In this document: piece after piece, positions 44,210-52,369 of the stretch
Layout: every line of letters begins with the position of its first letter
Position numbering within the stretch: the first letter of the stretch is position 1
Program-made: the position numbers and the translations under genes
Assembly (NCBI GenBank): GCA_024637115.1
Contig: JAGXFU010000004.1
Coordinates: 1-64,000 of the forward strand
Length of the DNA stretch: 64,000 bases
Source of the DNA: Actinomycetes bacterium
GTDB lineage: Bacteria; Actinomycetota; Coriobacteriia; Anaerosomatales; JAGXFU01
Direction: 5' to 3'
Notes under the pieces: generated by a model
What the model was told of the DNA's origin: nothing
Databases searched by the model: none
Seen by the model: only the letters and a program-made list of their open reading frames with translations

Positions 44210-45321
44210 TGGACGCGCGCTGTCTGCAGGTCCAAGAAGCCATCTCTCGCGCTGCCGATGGCGACAAGGTCACAGCCGATGAAGCTACACTTGCCAAGCG
44301 CCACTGCGCGGAGTGCGCGGAGTGCGCCGCGTTCGCCCGAGTGCTTGTGGCCATGCGACGACATCCCGTACCTGACGTCGCAGAACAGACGGTAGAGCGC
44401 GCCCTGTCCGCGGTACGCGATATCCGACAGACCGAAAAGCTTGAGACCGCCCGTGCGGCGGCTGCTGCTCGTGCGACCGCCCTCACACCCGCTGCCGGTG
44501 AGGAAAGCGCCAACGACGCGGGGTCGGACGCCGCCGTCACGAACAAGAAAGGTCTCATCTCGCTGAATGAACGCGATTCACGCGGCGTTGAAGTCGTGCG
44601 AATCGGCAATCGCATCATCTCTCAGCAACGCTTCGTCGGGCTGGTCGCCTCTGCGGCGGTTCTGCTCCTGGTAATCGTTGTTGCCGCAGACCAGGGCGTG
44701 AGAGTCATGAGGGATGCGGCCATGGTCAGCGAAGAGACAGCCTCCGATATCCGTGAGGCCCAAGACGGAGATGTCGTCCTGGATCAACTTCCCGCACAGG
44801 ACAACGGCGCGGCCGCGTCCGCCCCGAGTGTCGCAGGCGCGGTCGCACAGTACGTTACGTTCGAGGATCGCGTCTATCGGTACATGGGAGTCGCTTCAGG
44901 GAGTGCCGCAGATCTCTCGACGGCTGGAACGGTGCGCTCGGCACTCGACACCGGGGATGCTGCGGCGAACCGGAACGCGTACACCTCGGAGACTGCGGGT
45001 CAGATCATCATTGAGAATGAGGGCTCACTGCTCAACTTCTCCCTCGTGACTCGAACGTTCGGCGACAACACCTACGCTCTGAAGTCCGAATCCATTACGG
45101 CATTCGGCGAATGGCCGAGCCTACCCAACGGCATTCCTGAACCTTCATCGGCCGACGGCGGCAGTACGTTCGATGAAGCCGGAACGGACGATCTCGGAGT
45201 GGCGATCTTCACTCGGCCGGGTCGTGATCCCGAGAGCGGATTTGCGGTCGCCCCGGGAACAGCATCCGGCGATCCAGCCTCGGGCAACCCCGACTGGACG
45301 TGGTGGGAGCCGGTCGACTAG
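44209..45321 (+). CDS. Membrane anti-sigma factor with zinc-finger motif
   Basis: 370 residues, translation-coupled to the sigma gene through TGATG. The N-terminus has an HC2-type zinc motif (KRHCAECAECAAF). A cytoplasmic Ala-rich linker is followed by one membrane span (about 143-165, LVASAAVLLLVIVVA). An extracytoplasmic region of about 200 residues contains YVTFEDRVYRYMGVASG and ends DWTWWEPVD. The zinc motif should bind the partner sigma factor at the inner membrane face. The outer domain is larger than in minimal anti-sigma factors and may sense the signal; I recognise no family in it. It ends 10 bp from queA, which converges. Confidence 0.82.
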   Translation: MDARCLQVQEAISRAADGDKVTADEATLAKRHCAECAECAAFARVLVAMRRHPVPDVAEQTVERALSAVRDIRQTEKLETARAAAAARATALTPAAGEESANDAGSDAAVTNKKGLISLNERDSRGVEVVRIGNRIISQQRFVGLVASAAVLLLVIVVAADQGVRVMRDAAMVSEETASDIREAQDGDVVLDQLPAQDNGAAASAPSVAGAVAQYVTFEDRVYRYMGVASGSAADLSTAGTVRSALDTGDAAANRNAYTSETAGQIIIENEGSLLNFSLVTRTFGDNTYALKSESITAFGEWPSLPNGIPEPSSADGGSTFDEAGTDDLGVAIFTRPGRDPESGFAVAPGTASGDPASGNPDWTWWEPVD

Positions 45322-45330
45322 CTCCGCGCG

Positions 45331-46368
45331 CTAGAGGATGAGCATCGCATCGCCAAAGCTCAGAAAGCGATAGCGTTCCTCCATGGCCGTCTCGTACGCG
45401 CCCATCACCAGTTCGCGCCCGGCGAACGCGCTCACCATCATCAGCAAGGTAGAACGAGGTGTGTGGAAGTTCGTCACAAGCGCGTCCACCACCCGGAACC
45501 GATACCCGGGCAGAATGAACAGTTCCGTCGCACGTTCCTGGGCAATCACCTGTCCGACTTCATCATCGAATGCACTCTCAAGAGCGCGCACAGACGTCGT
45601 TCCTACAGCAATCACCCGATGTCCGCGCTCCCGCGCCTCATTCACGATCTCAGCGGTCCGCTCGGAGACGCGGAAATGCTCGCTGTGCATCTTGTGCTCT
45701 TGTGGGTCGTCTTCAGAGACGGCGCGAAACGTATCGATACCCACGTCGAGTTCCACCCGTTCGATGCGCGCACCGGCCTCTTTAACGCGCTCCATGAGTT
45801 CCGGAGTGAAGTGCAGGCCCGCGGTGGGTGCGGCGGCCGAGCGCTCATCGCGAGCAAAGATCGTTTGATAGCGCGATGGATCGTCAAGCTTCTCGGTGAT
45901 GTACGGCGGCAAAGGCATCTCTCCGATGCGATGAACAACGTCGAGAAACGAACCCGCTCCTTCGACCTTGAACCGGATGAGACGAACCCCTGACTCCTCC
46001 AGCGTATCGACCACCAATCCGCTGAGCTCACCATCGCCAAAGAGGATTCGAGCGCCGGGCTTGAGGCGGCGACCGGGCCGAACAAGGCACTCCCAGGTCT
46101 TGTCGTATCGCTCCCTGAGCAGCAGAACTTCAACAGCTCCGCCGGTCTCGTCCTTGGCACCCTTGAGCCTCGCTGGCAAGACACGTGTCTCGTTTACAAC
46201 GAGCACGTCTCCCTGTCGCAGATACTCAGGAAGATCAACAAAGGTGCGATGATCCACCTGACCGCTCATTCGGTCGAGCACGATCAGGCGGCTGGAATCT
46301 CGTGGCTCGACCGGACGCTGAGCAATGAGTCCGCTCGGAAGGTCATAATCGAAGTCGTCAGTGCGCAC
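45331..46368 (-). CDS. queA: S-adenosylmethionine:tRNA ribosyltransferase-isomerase
   Basis: 345 residues from a GTG at 46368 with AGGGG 7 nt upstream; a longer frame to 46485 was rejected because QueA proteins begin at DDFDYDLPSGLIAQRP. Other motifs are VVNETRVLPARLKG, SAAAPTAGLHFTPEL and FHTPRSTLLMMVSAFAG. It transfers the ribosyl part of SAM to preQ1 in tRNA, giving epoxyqueuosine. It is divergent from the PHP gene and convergent with the anti-sigma gene. Confidence 0.95.
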   Translation of the reverse strand: MRTDDFDYDLPSGLIAQRPVEPRDSSRLIVLDRMSGQVDHRTFVDLPEYLRQGDVLVVNETRVLPARLKGAKDETGGAVEVLLLRERYDKTWECLVRPGRRLKPGARILFGDGELSGLVVDTLEESGVRLIRFKVEGAGSFLDVVHRIGEMPLPPYITEKLDDPSRYQTIFARDERSAAAPTAGLHFTPELMERVKEAGARIERVELDVGIDTFRAVSEDDPQEHKMHSEHFRVSERTAEIVNEARERGHRVIAVGTTSVRALESAFDDEVGQVIAQERATELFILPGYRFRVVDALVTNFHTPRSTLLMMVSAFAGRELVMGAYETAMEERYRFLSFGDAMLIL

Positions 46369-46458
46369 GTCACTACCCCTCTGGCGCGGTGGTTTCCTCG
46401 GCACGAAGCATACCGCATGGAGATGCCTGATGGCATAGCGGCCGGCAGAAGAGTCAGG

Positions 46459-46464
46459 TACGAT
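46459..46464 (+). promoter_or_regulatory. -10 element directly before PHP gene
   Basis: TACGAT ends 6 nt before the ATG of the PHP gene and no ribosome site is seen. A leaderless transcript is possible; no clear -35 is visible. Confidence 0.35.
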
Positions 46465-46470
46465 GCTTCC

Positions 46471-47202
46471 ATGCGCCGTCGCCACCTCTCCACTGCCGAT
46501 CTACACATTCACACGACCGCCTCAGATGGCACCGCCACTCCACGCGAAGTCGTCGAGTGGGCCGTTTCGCATACAGACCTTAAGGTCATTGCGATCTGCG
46601 ACCACAATTCGGTTACCGGAGCACATGAGGCAGTTGAGATCGCGAGAGATCTTCCCATCGAGGTAGTCATTGGGCAGGAAGTCGAAAGTTCCGACGGTCA
46701 CATCCTTGGTCTCTGGACACGAGACGCGATTGCTCCAGACCGATCGGCGGCAGAAACCATCGCAGACATCCACCGCCAGGGAGGCCTCGCTGTGATCGCC
46801 CATCCCTTCGCTCCGCGCTGGTGGCATAAGCACGGTCTCTGTCGTGGGGAGCGCGATGTCTATGACACCTGCGACTACGATGGTGTGGAATGCGCAAACT
46901 CGACGCCTCTGCTGTTCCTCGCGAACTTCTACGCACGCGGCTATTGGCGCGCGAATCGCACCCGCCTCGCGGCAACCGGTGGCAGTGACGCGCACATGCT
47001 CGAAGTGATCGGCACGAGCCGTACGCTCTTCGAAGGAGAGACCGCCCAGGATCTACGTCGCGCGCTCGAGACTCGTGCCACCCGCATCTGGGGACCCGTG
47101 TGGTCGCCGCTGCGAACATGGCGCTACTCGCGCAAGATTCCGGAGATCCAGGAACGGAGTGCCGCAATGGCGCAGCGTGACGTCAAGCACAAGCACGACT
47201 AG
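46471..47202 (+). CDS. PHP domain phosphoesterase
   Basis: 243 residues from the ATG at 46471; upstream ATGs (46417, 46423) would add up to 18 basic residues. The PHP metal motifs are all present: STADLHIHTTASDGT, ICDHNSVTGAHEA, VIGQEVESSDGHILGL, VIAHPFAP and GGSDAHMLEVIG. These proteins hydrolyse phosphoesters such as 3',5'-nucleotide bisphosphates or sugar phosphates; the substrate is not evident. Its stop codon shares the palindrome CTAG with the stop of queH on the other strand. Confidence 0.88.
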   Translation: MRRRHLSTADLHIHTTASDGTATPREVVEWAVSHTDLKVIAICDHNSVTGAHEAVEIARDLPIEVVIGQEVESSDGHILGLWTRDAIAPDRSAAETIADIHRQGGLAVIAHPFAPRWWHKHGLCRGERDVYDTCDYDGVECANSTPLLFLANFYARGYWRANRTRLAATGGSDAHMLEVIGTSRTLFEGETAQDLRRALETRATRIWGPVWSPLRTWRYSRKIPEIQERSAAMAQRDVKHKHD

Positions 47203-47771
47203 CGGCCGCGCGCGGCTTTCCGCGCTGCGCGACGGGCCTCACGGTCGTGCTGAGCCTCAGCATCTGAGAGCGAACAGCCACAGTAGTTCTGGCGATACAT
47301 GCCAAGTTCCCGAGACCGACGGGTCGCTTCTGGATACCGCTCTCGGAAGTCTCGATGGATATACGTCAGCCCGTGCGCAGAGGCTGCAGCCATTCCGGCC
47401 GCTCGTACCGCGTCTGAATCCTGATAAGGACTCACCGTGAGCGTCGTAGCGATAGCCTCGAAGCCGTGGTCGGTCGCATACTGCGCGACCATCGACAGAC
47501 GCAACTCGAAGCAGGCGCGACAACGAGATGGTCGATCGTCTTCGCTACCGGCAATCGCCTGCGCCCACCTGTCCGGCTCATAAGGCAGTTCGTAGACAGG
47601 AATGCCGCGTGCCTGCGCGTAGTCGGCCAGTGTGTCGCGACGCCGAACGTACTCCTCGGCAGGATGGATATTGGGATTCGCATAGGCGACCTCAACATCG
47701 TGCTCGGCCACCAGTGCGTCAAAGGGCTCAAGCAGGCAGGGTCCACAACAGGCATGAAGTAGCAGTCTCAT
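47199..47771 (-). CDS. queH: Epoxyqueuosine reductase QueH (DUF208)
   Basis: 190 residues from the ATG at 47771. Metal-site cysteines are in HACCGPC near the N-terminus, SRCRACFELRL in the middle and YCGCSLSD near the C-terminus, the QueH iron-sulfur and extra-metal pattern. PEEYVRRRDTLADYAQ-like and TTLTVSPYQD segments also match the family. QueH is the cobalamin-independent enzyme for the last queuosine step and replaces QueG. With tgt and queA this covers preQ1 insertion to queuosine; the preQ1 synthesis genes are not in the window, so preQ1 may be imported or made elsewhere. The gene may be leaderless. Confidence 0.93.
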   Translation of the reverse strand: MRLLLHACCGPCLLEPFDALVAEHDVEVAYANPNIHPAEEYVRRRDTLADYAQARGIPVYELPYEPDRWAQAIAGSEDDRPSRCRACFELRLSMVAQYATDHGFEAIATTLTVSPYQDSDAVRAAGMAAASAHGLTYIHRDFRERYPEATRRSRELGMYRQNYCGCSLSDAEAQHDREARRAARKAARGR

Positions 47772-47778
47772 GATCGAG

Positions 47779-47784
47779 ATTCTA
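47779..47784 (-). promoter_or_regulatory. -10 element of queH, probable leaderless start
   Basis: TAGAAT on the minus strand stands 7 nt before the queH ATG, the same arrangement as at tgt. Part of it overlaps the stop codon of the upstream transporter gene. Confidence 0.45.
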
Positions 47785-48423
47785 CCCGCCCAGGAGAACC
47801 GAGGCGATTGACAGCACGCCAAAAGCGATGAACACGGCCCCGGATACGCGTGCGATCACATGCGGCGATAGCCGGGCTCCAAGTGCGGCGCCCAACACGA
47901 CAGCGAGGCCGTTGACCAACATCATACCGAGCGTTGAACCGAGCCACACAGCGATATACGCGCCCGGACCGGCCTCAACAGCGGGCACGATGCCGCCGAG
48001 GAACCCCAGAGAGCGAGCAGCGACCCCTGGATCCGCCGCGATGGACATGGTCATGAGTTGCGTCTTGTCGCCGAGCTCTGCGAGAAAGAATGCGCCTGCG
48101 ACTCCCAGCACCGGCCCGAAACGACCTCGTGCGCGGGCGTCTGGGTCATGATCGTCTTCACTGGTGCTGCGAAGCGTCCACACGCCGAACCCAATGAACA
48201 GGAGGCCGGCAACAATGCCGACCGTGCTGGCAGGAAGCAGGTTGCCGACCAGGCCTCCCGCCGCCACCGCGAGCGCCTGGAGAGCGAGCACTGCCAGGAA
48301 CACGCCAAGGAGCACCTGCCGTGGTTTGTAGCGGGCGGCAAGAACCAGCGTGAGCATCTGCGTCTTATCGCCGAGCTCGGCAAGTGAAACGAGGCCCGCT
48401 GATATGAGGAACACCCAGAACAC
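47782..48423 (-). CDS. GDT1/TMEM165 (UPF0016) family cation transporter
   Basis: 213 residues from a GTG at 48423 with a strong AAGGAGG 5 nt upstream. It has two homologous halves of three membrane spans each, and each half opens with the family motif: SLAELGDKTQML near residue 14 and FLAELGDKTQLM near 113. The halves are joined by a polar loop rich in Asp/Arg. Family members move Mn2+ or Ca2+ out of the cytoplasm. No manganese riboswitch (yybP-ykoY) was recognised; the gap before it holds the terminator of the cold-shock gene. Confidence 0.9.
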   Translation of the reverse strand: MFWVFLISAGLVSLAELGDKTQMLTLVLAARYKPRQVLLGVFLAVLALQALAVAAGGLVGNLLPASTVGIVAGLLFIGFGVWTLRSTSEDDHDPDARARGRFGPVLGVAGAFFLAELGDKTQLMTMSIAADPGVAARSLGFLGGIVPAVEAGPGAYIAVWLGSTLGMMLVNGLAVVLGAALGARLSPHVIARVSGAVFIAFGVLSIASVLLGG

Positions 48424-48435
48424 TCGGACCTCCTT

Positions 48436-48472
48436 GAGAAACAGAAAGGCGACCCCGCGTTACGGAGCCGCC
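48436..48472 (-). terminator. Rho-independent terminator of the cold-shock gene
   Basis: On the minus strand GGCGGCTCC pairs with GGGGTCGCC (9 bp including G-U pairs) around a 7-nt loop, followed by TTTCTGTTTCTC. It lies 25 nt after the cold-shock gene stop and before the transporter gene. Confidence 0.75.
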
Positions 48473-48496
48473 CGATTCTGACTCTGTGCTATACGG

Positions 48497-48700
48497 CTAG
48501 GCCTTGTTGACGTTGCTGGCCTGGAGCTTGCCGTTCTGACCGGTCGTGACCTCAAAGGTGACCGCTTGGCCCTCGTCGAGAGTCTTGAAACCGTCCGTCT
48601 GGATCTCGCTGAAGTGAACGAAGAGGTCGTCTCCATCCTCACGCGAAATGAATCCATAGCCTTTGTCCGGGTTGAACCACTTGACGGTACCTTCGGGCAT
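48497..48700 (-). CDS. cspA: Cold-shock protein (CspA family)
   Basis: 67 residues from the ATG at 48700 with AAAGGA upstream. It is a single cold-shock domain with the nucleic-acid motifs DKGYGFI and DLFVHFS, starting [10 protein letters not shown]. It binds single-stranded RNA or DNA and melts secondary structure. It has its own promoter, a leader of about 110 nt and a terminator. The long leader with a hairpin near the ribosome site would fit cold-regulated translation, as in other csp genes. Confidence 0.95.
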   Translation of the reverse strand: MPEGTVKWFNPDKGYGFISREDGDDLFVHFSEIQTDGFKTLDEGQAVTFEVTTGQNGKLQASNVNKA

Positions 48701-48716
48701 ACTGACCAATCCTTTC

Positions 48717-48730
48717 CCCCACTCATGGGG
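48717..48730 (-). promoter_or_regulatory. Hairpin next to the cold-shock ribosome site
   Basis: CCCCA and TGGGG form a 5-bp stem with a 4-nt loop right before AAAGGA, the ribosome site of the cold-shock gene. It could tune access of the ribosome with temperature. Confidence 0.35.
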
Positions 48731-48817
48731 TAACTCTCGCGCGACCACCTGCACGCCCGACATCAGGACGGTAGGATCTAGCCGCAGTCCATAGCGGATC
48801 TCCTCGATCCAAAGAAG

Positions 48818-48846
48818 ATTCTGGCACAGCACAAAAGGGCAGGCAA
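48818..48846 (-). promoter_or_regulatory. Candidate promoter of the cold-shock gene
   Basis: On the minus strand TTGCCT (48846-48841), a 17-bp spacer and CAGAAT (48823-48818) resemble a sigma-70 promoter. Transcription from near 48811 gives a leader of about 110 nt. Confidence 0.45.
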
Positions 48847-48865
48847 CACTTGCGCTGTTCCCGGA

Positions 48866-49693
48866 CTACTCGTCGATGTCGACAGGAGCCCTGCTGCGCT
48901 GCGTCGCGACTACCACCAGGAGGACAAGCACGGCGATTGCGAGGAGAATCAACACGATCGTGAGTGGATCGATTCCGCCACCTGACGTCACAGCTCCCGC
49001 ACGCGCATATGAAGCGCTGAACGTGAGTACGTCGCCAACGGTGGGGGCGACAGTCGCGAGGGTATAGAGACGCTCCCCTACCTCATTGGTCTGAGGCGAA
49101 CCCGGCGCATCTGGAGAGAGCTGTAGATCCTCAGTACCTGCAGGCACACGCCACGCGACCGAAAGACTGGCGAAAGGCAGAGATTGGGTCCAATCGAACG
49201 CTGTGGTGATTCGATCACCCTGCGTGACGGGCGGTGCGACATAGGCCTCGTACTGGAACACGCGATACTGAGAGACCGTGAACTCGACGGCCTTGCCGCC
49301 GGGGACATCAACGATCGTGGCCGCAACCTGAACGTCTGACTCAGGTCCCGCACCCCCGATCTCTCCAGCCCAGATCAGTTGTGCGCCATCGGGAATCGGC
49401 AGCCGCACGGTGGCCGGCAGCGGAGTGTCAGTCGGTAGTCCGGAACCTACGATCATGACCGTGGCACCTGGCTCGGCTTCAAGCCATACCTGAACCTGCA
49501 CCGGCATCGTATCCAACGATGCAAGCGGCGCTGCTGCTACCGGAGGGACAACGGGCGTCGTTTCTTGAGCCAGCGCGACCGACGGCATGGCAACCATAAG
49601 TGCGAGAACGGCCGTGATGACGCCCGTACTCAGAGATCTTGTGTTGAACAATGAAATCAACCACCTTTGCCAAGTAGGCTGCTCCGCACGCAC
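48866..49693 (-). CDS. Exported beta-rich protein with C-terminal membrane anchor
   Basis: 275 residues from the first ATG; the true start may be a TTG about 30 bp further in, beside AAAGGTGG. It has a signal peptide (GVITAVLALMVAMPSVALAQ), then an extracytoplasmic region of mostly beta strands (PVQVQVWLEAEPGATV, AVEFTVSQYRVFQYEAYV, FASLSVAWRVPAGTEDL). It ends with a membrane span (PLTIVLILLAIAVLVLLVVVA) and a short charged tail. It lies 36 bp downstream of a NapH-like iron-sulfur membrane protein gene on the same strand and is probably its partner. I do not recognise the family. Confidence 0.75.
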   Translation of the reverse strand: MRAEQPTWQRWLISLFNTRSLSTGVITAVLALMVAMPSVALAQETTPVVPPVAAAPLASLDTMPVQVQVWLEAEPGATVMIVGSGLPTDTPLPATVRLPIPDGAQLIWAGEIGGAGPESDVQVAATIVDVPGGKAVEFTVSQYRVFQYEAYVAPPVTQGDRITTAFDWTQSLPFASLSVAWRVPAGTEDLQLSPDAPGSPQTNEVGERLYTLATVAPTVGDVLTFSASYARAGAVTSGGGIDPLTIVLILLAIAVLVLLVVVATQRSRAPVDIDE

Positions 49694-49729
49694 GAAGCCG
49701 ACTGAATGTCACACATTGTAGCGGAGCAA

Positions 49730-50707
49730 TCAGATATCAGGTGCCACAATCGTCGCCGCGGCTGCGTGAACCGCTGATGGAACCACCTCTGCGCATCCAC
49801 CACACCCGGCCCCGGGGAGCCACCAGCCCATCGAGTACGCCGTCCCTATGAGCGCGAAGAAGAGCGCAATGGTCGCGATGCCAAGCGCAATCGGACGCAG
49901 AGACTCTCCATCGGCTCCTGTGGAAACCTTCAGGGTCCCAGGCCTTGGACACGAGTCCATGCATTCCATGCACATGGTGCAGTGTTCATCTGCGACCGCA
50001 GTGAGCCGATGAACTTGAATCCTCGACGGACAGGCGCGTGAACACAACGAGCAATCCGTGCAGCCCTCGCCGTCGCGACGAACCTTGGTGAATCCGAAGA
50101 CTCCGACCGCGCCGGTCAGAGCCCCGAGCGGACAGAGGTACAAGCACCAGAAGCGTTCAACGAGCAGACCGCCCAGCACAGTCCCCGCCACCAGCGCGAT
50201 TGGAATCCATGACTCGAACTTGAAATGGAACAGCGCCCGGAACGGATCATAATCCGCGAACCACAACGAGAGGTATCTACCGCTCATGTAGACGATCACG
50301 CCCAACACAAGCCAACGACCATATTTGAGCACATTGTGGACGCGCTTCGGAATCACATACGCGCGTCCGATCGTCTTGAAGCGAATCCACGCGAGGAGAT
50401 CTTGTATGGCCCCGAACGGACACAGCCAACCACAAAACGACGCGCCCAGAGCGAGCGTCACGATTCCGAGGGAACCAAGTAGCACAAGATTGGACGTTCC
50501 AACCTTCGAGATGAAGCCCATTCCACCCAGCAGCGACGGGAGTGACTCAATCGCACCGAACGGGCAGAACGAATCGAGTGGAGCAGCTCCGCCTGATCCT
50601 CCCACGACTTGATGGCGCACTCCGATGTAGGCGATCAACGCCACCATCCCGAGCTGAACGATGCGTCGAAGGTATCGAGGACGGGTCGAACGTCGACCAG
50701 GGCGCAT
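49730..50707 (-). CDS. NapH/NosR-like membrane protein with 4Fe-4S clusters
   Basis: 325 residues from an ATG at 50707 with AAGGA 8 nt upstream. Four or five membrane segments carry the polyferredoxin motifs FCPFGAIESL, CGWLCPFGAIQDLL and LCPLGALTGAVGV. A cytoplasmic ferredoxin part follows, with CTDCSLCSRACP and CTMCMECMDSCPRPG, the ligands of two 4Fe-4S clusters. A final span ends in a Gly/Cys segment (PGAGCGGCAEVVP). Such proteins pass electrons between the quinone pool or ferredoxin and extracytoplasmic redox proteins. It could feed the cytochromes of this locus, but that is inference. The immediate partner is the unknown exported protein downstream. Confidence 0.87.
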   Translation of the reverse strand: MRPGRRSTRPRYLRRIVQLGMVALIAYIGVRHQVVGGSGGAAPLDSFCPFGAIESLPSLLGGMGFISKVGTSNLVLLGSLGIVTLALGASFCGWLCPFGAIQDLLAWIRFKTIGRAYVIPKRVHNVLKYGRWLVLGVIVYMSGRYLSLWFADYDPFRALFHFKFESWIPIALVAGTVLGGLLVERFWCLYLCPLGALTGAVGVFGFTKVRRDGEGCTDCSLCSRACPSRIQVHRLTAVADEHCTMCMECMDSCPRPGTLKVSTGADGESLRPIALGIATIALFFALIGTAYSMGWWLPGAGCGGCAEVVPSAVHAAAATIVAPDI

Positions 50708-50742
50708 TCCGGTAGTCCTTCATTGGCGTGACAGAGCTTGAT

Positions 50743-50760
50743 TCGTTAGCATTCTAACGA
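50743..50760. promoter_or_regulatory. Perfect palindrome upstream of the NapH-like gene
   Basis: TCGTTAG and CTAACGA form a perfect 7-bp inverted repeat with a 4-nt centre, 36 bp before the start of the NapH-like gene. The spacing suits an operator for a dimeric repressor or activator. It is not a standard FNR or Fur box. Confidence 0.4.
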
Positions 50761-50807
50761 GCCAGCCAAAATTACGCCAGGGGGTATTCTCCTGTGTCGG
50801 AATGCTT

Positions 50808-51650
50808 CTACGTGGATCGACTGGCGGCGGCCACGGTATTTGCAAGCAACATGGCTCGCGTCATGGGCCCTACTCCGCCCGGCACCGGGGTGATTGCGGA
50901 TGCCAGCGGCTCGACCGCTGCGAAGTCGACATCCCCGACCATCCCTTCGGCAGTTCGGTTGATGCCCACATCAATGACCACCGCTCCCGGCTTCACGTAG
51001 TCAGCATCGATCATCTTGGGACGGCCAACGGCCGCAATGAGGATGTCGGCCTCGCGGCAGATTCCGGGCAAGTCCACGGTTCGGGAGTGGCAGACCGTTA
51101 CGGTGGCATTGCTCTCAAGCAGCATGAGTGCCTGAGGCTTGCCAACGATCGATGACCGACCGATCACGACGGCGCGTTTGCCCTCAAGCTCAACGCTATA
51201 GCGCTCCAGCATCTTCATGACACCCCACGGAGTGCATGCACGTGGGGCCTCGATGCCCCGCACGAGAGAGCCGAGGTTCATTGGATGAAGACCGTCGACG
51301 TCCTTCTCGGCACTTATGCGAGCCAGTGCCGCTTCCTCATCAAGATGCGAGGGCAACGGTAGCTGAACAAGAATACCGTGGACTGCATGATCCTCGTTGC
51401 ACGAATCGATCAGCGCATTCAGCTCGTCTTGGGTGATTCCCGCAGACCTGCGATGATCGAAGCTCGCAATCCCGACTTCTTCGCAATCCTGCTCCTTCAT
51501 TCTCACGTAAGAGTGAGATGCCGGGTCATCGCCCACAAGTATCACAGCGAGACCCGGGACTATTCCACGTGACTTGAGTGCTCTCACCTGCTCGGCGATC
51601 TGGACCCGAGTATCAGCTGCGAGTTGCTTGCCATCGATGATCATCGCCAT
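50808..51650 (-). CDS. folD: Bifunctional methylenetetrahydrofolate dehydrogenase/cyclohydrolase FolD
   Basis: 280 residues. Substrate motifs include [17 protein letters not shown] with the catalytic Lys, [15 protein letters not shown] and [11 protein letters not shown]. The NADP site has [17 protein letters not shown], followed by [13 protein letters not shown] and [14 protein letters not shown]. It interconverts methylene- and formyl-tetrahydrofolate in one-carbon metabolism. It is separated from the NapH-like gene by 100 bp and follows an isochorismatase-fold gene by 27 bp. Confidence 0.95.
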   Translation of the reverse strand: MAMIIDGKQLAADTRVQIAEQVRALKSRGIVPGLAVILVGDDPASHSYVRMKEQDCEEVGIASFDHRRSAGITQDELNALIDSCNEDHAVHGILVQLPLPSHLDEEAALARISAEKDVDGLHPMNLGSLVRGIEAPRACTPWGVMKMLERYSVELEGKRAVVIGRSSIVGKPQALMLLESNATVTVCHSRTVDLPGICREADILIAAVGRPKMIDADYVKPGAVVIDVGINRTAEGMVGDVDFAAVEPLASAITPVPGGVGPMTRAMLLANTVAAASRST

Positions 51651-51677
51651 GTGCCAGAACAGTCCTTTCCGCGTCTG

Positions 51678-52262
51678 TCAGTCCTTCACGATGTGCAGAA
51701 GAGCCCGAAACTCATCGGTACCCGCAACGCCCACGGCCTCATACATGACCGACTCGTGGTGGGTGATGATGATGCCTTCAGCGCGCATACGAGCAAGCGC
51801 GATCTCGTGTGCCTCACGATCACGACTGCAGCATGCATCCGCAACGACCTGTATGCGCATGCGATCTTCCAGGAGCGCAAGCGCCGTCTGCGTCACGCAG
51901 ATATGGGTCTCCATACCTGTGAGCACTACCTGGTCACGTCCGGTCGCAGCGAGAGCGTCACGGAACGTCGGCTCAGAAGCACAGCAGAATGCCATCTTGT
52001 CCACCCCAAGCACCCGAGCCCCGCCGTGTGCCAACTCAAGCAGAAGCGACTCCAACTCTGGCACCACAGGTCCAAGCCCTTTGGGATACTGCCGTGTCAG
52101 GATGATCGGTGCGCCAACAAGCGCCGCAGCCCGTGCAAGTTTCATGGCTCGAGAAACAACCTTGTCGCGGTTCTCCATCGCCACTGCCAGTCGCTCCTGC
52201 AGGTCGACAAGAACCAGCACCATACTCGAAGGGTCAACTACTGATGTGTGGGATGCTGTCAT
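51678..52262 (-). CDS. Isochorismatase-family cysteine hydrolase
   Basis: 194 residues from an ATG at 52262, chosen because AAGGAGG lies 7 nt upstream. The catalytic triad pattern is present: Asp in VLVDLQERL, Lys in GVDKMAFCC, and Cys in LTGMETHICVTQTAL, with the cis-peptide segment just before it. These enzymes cleave small amides or vinyl ethers; this one most resembles the YcaC/nicotinamidase-like hydrolases of unknown substrate. It is divergent from the superoxide reductase gene, with about 107 bp between the starts. Confidence 0.87.
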   Translation of the reverse strand: MTASHTSVVDPSSMVLVLVDLQERLAVAMENRDKVVSRAMKLARAAALVGAPIILTRQYPKGLGPVVPELESLLLELAHGGARVLGVDKMAFCCASEPTFRDALAATGRDQVVLTGMETHICVTQTALALLEDRMRIQVVADACCSRDREAHEIALARMRAEGIIITHHESVMYEAVGVAGTDEFRALLHIVKD

Positions 52263-52369
52263 CGTCATTCCTCCTTGGTGGTAATCACCGATTCTACCTG
52301 AGCGAAACCAGACGCGGTACGAGCGGGTATATATAGCGCTGTATCGCAACCAAACACGAAGGAGACCCC

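Noticed and set aside
48424-48496. Manganese (yybP-ykoY) riboswitch before the GDT1-type transporter
   Set aside because: The gap is filled by the terminator of the cold-shock gene and the transporter ribosome site; no riboswitch core is visible.
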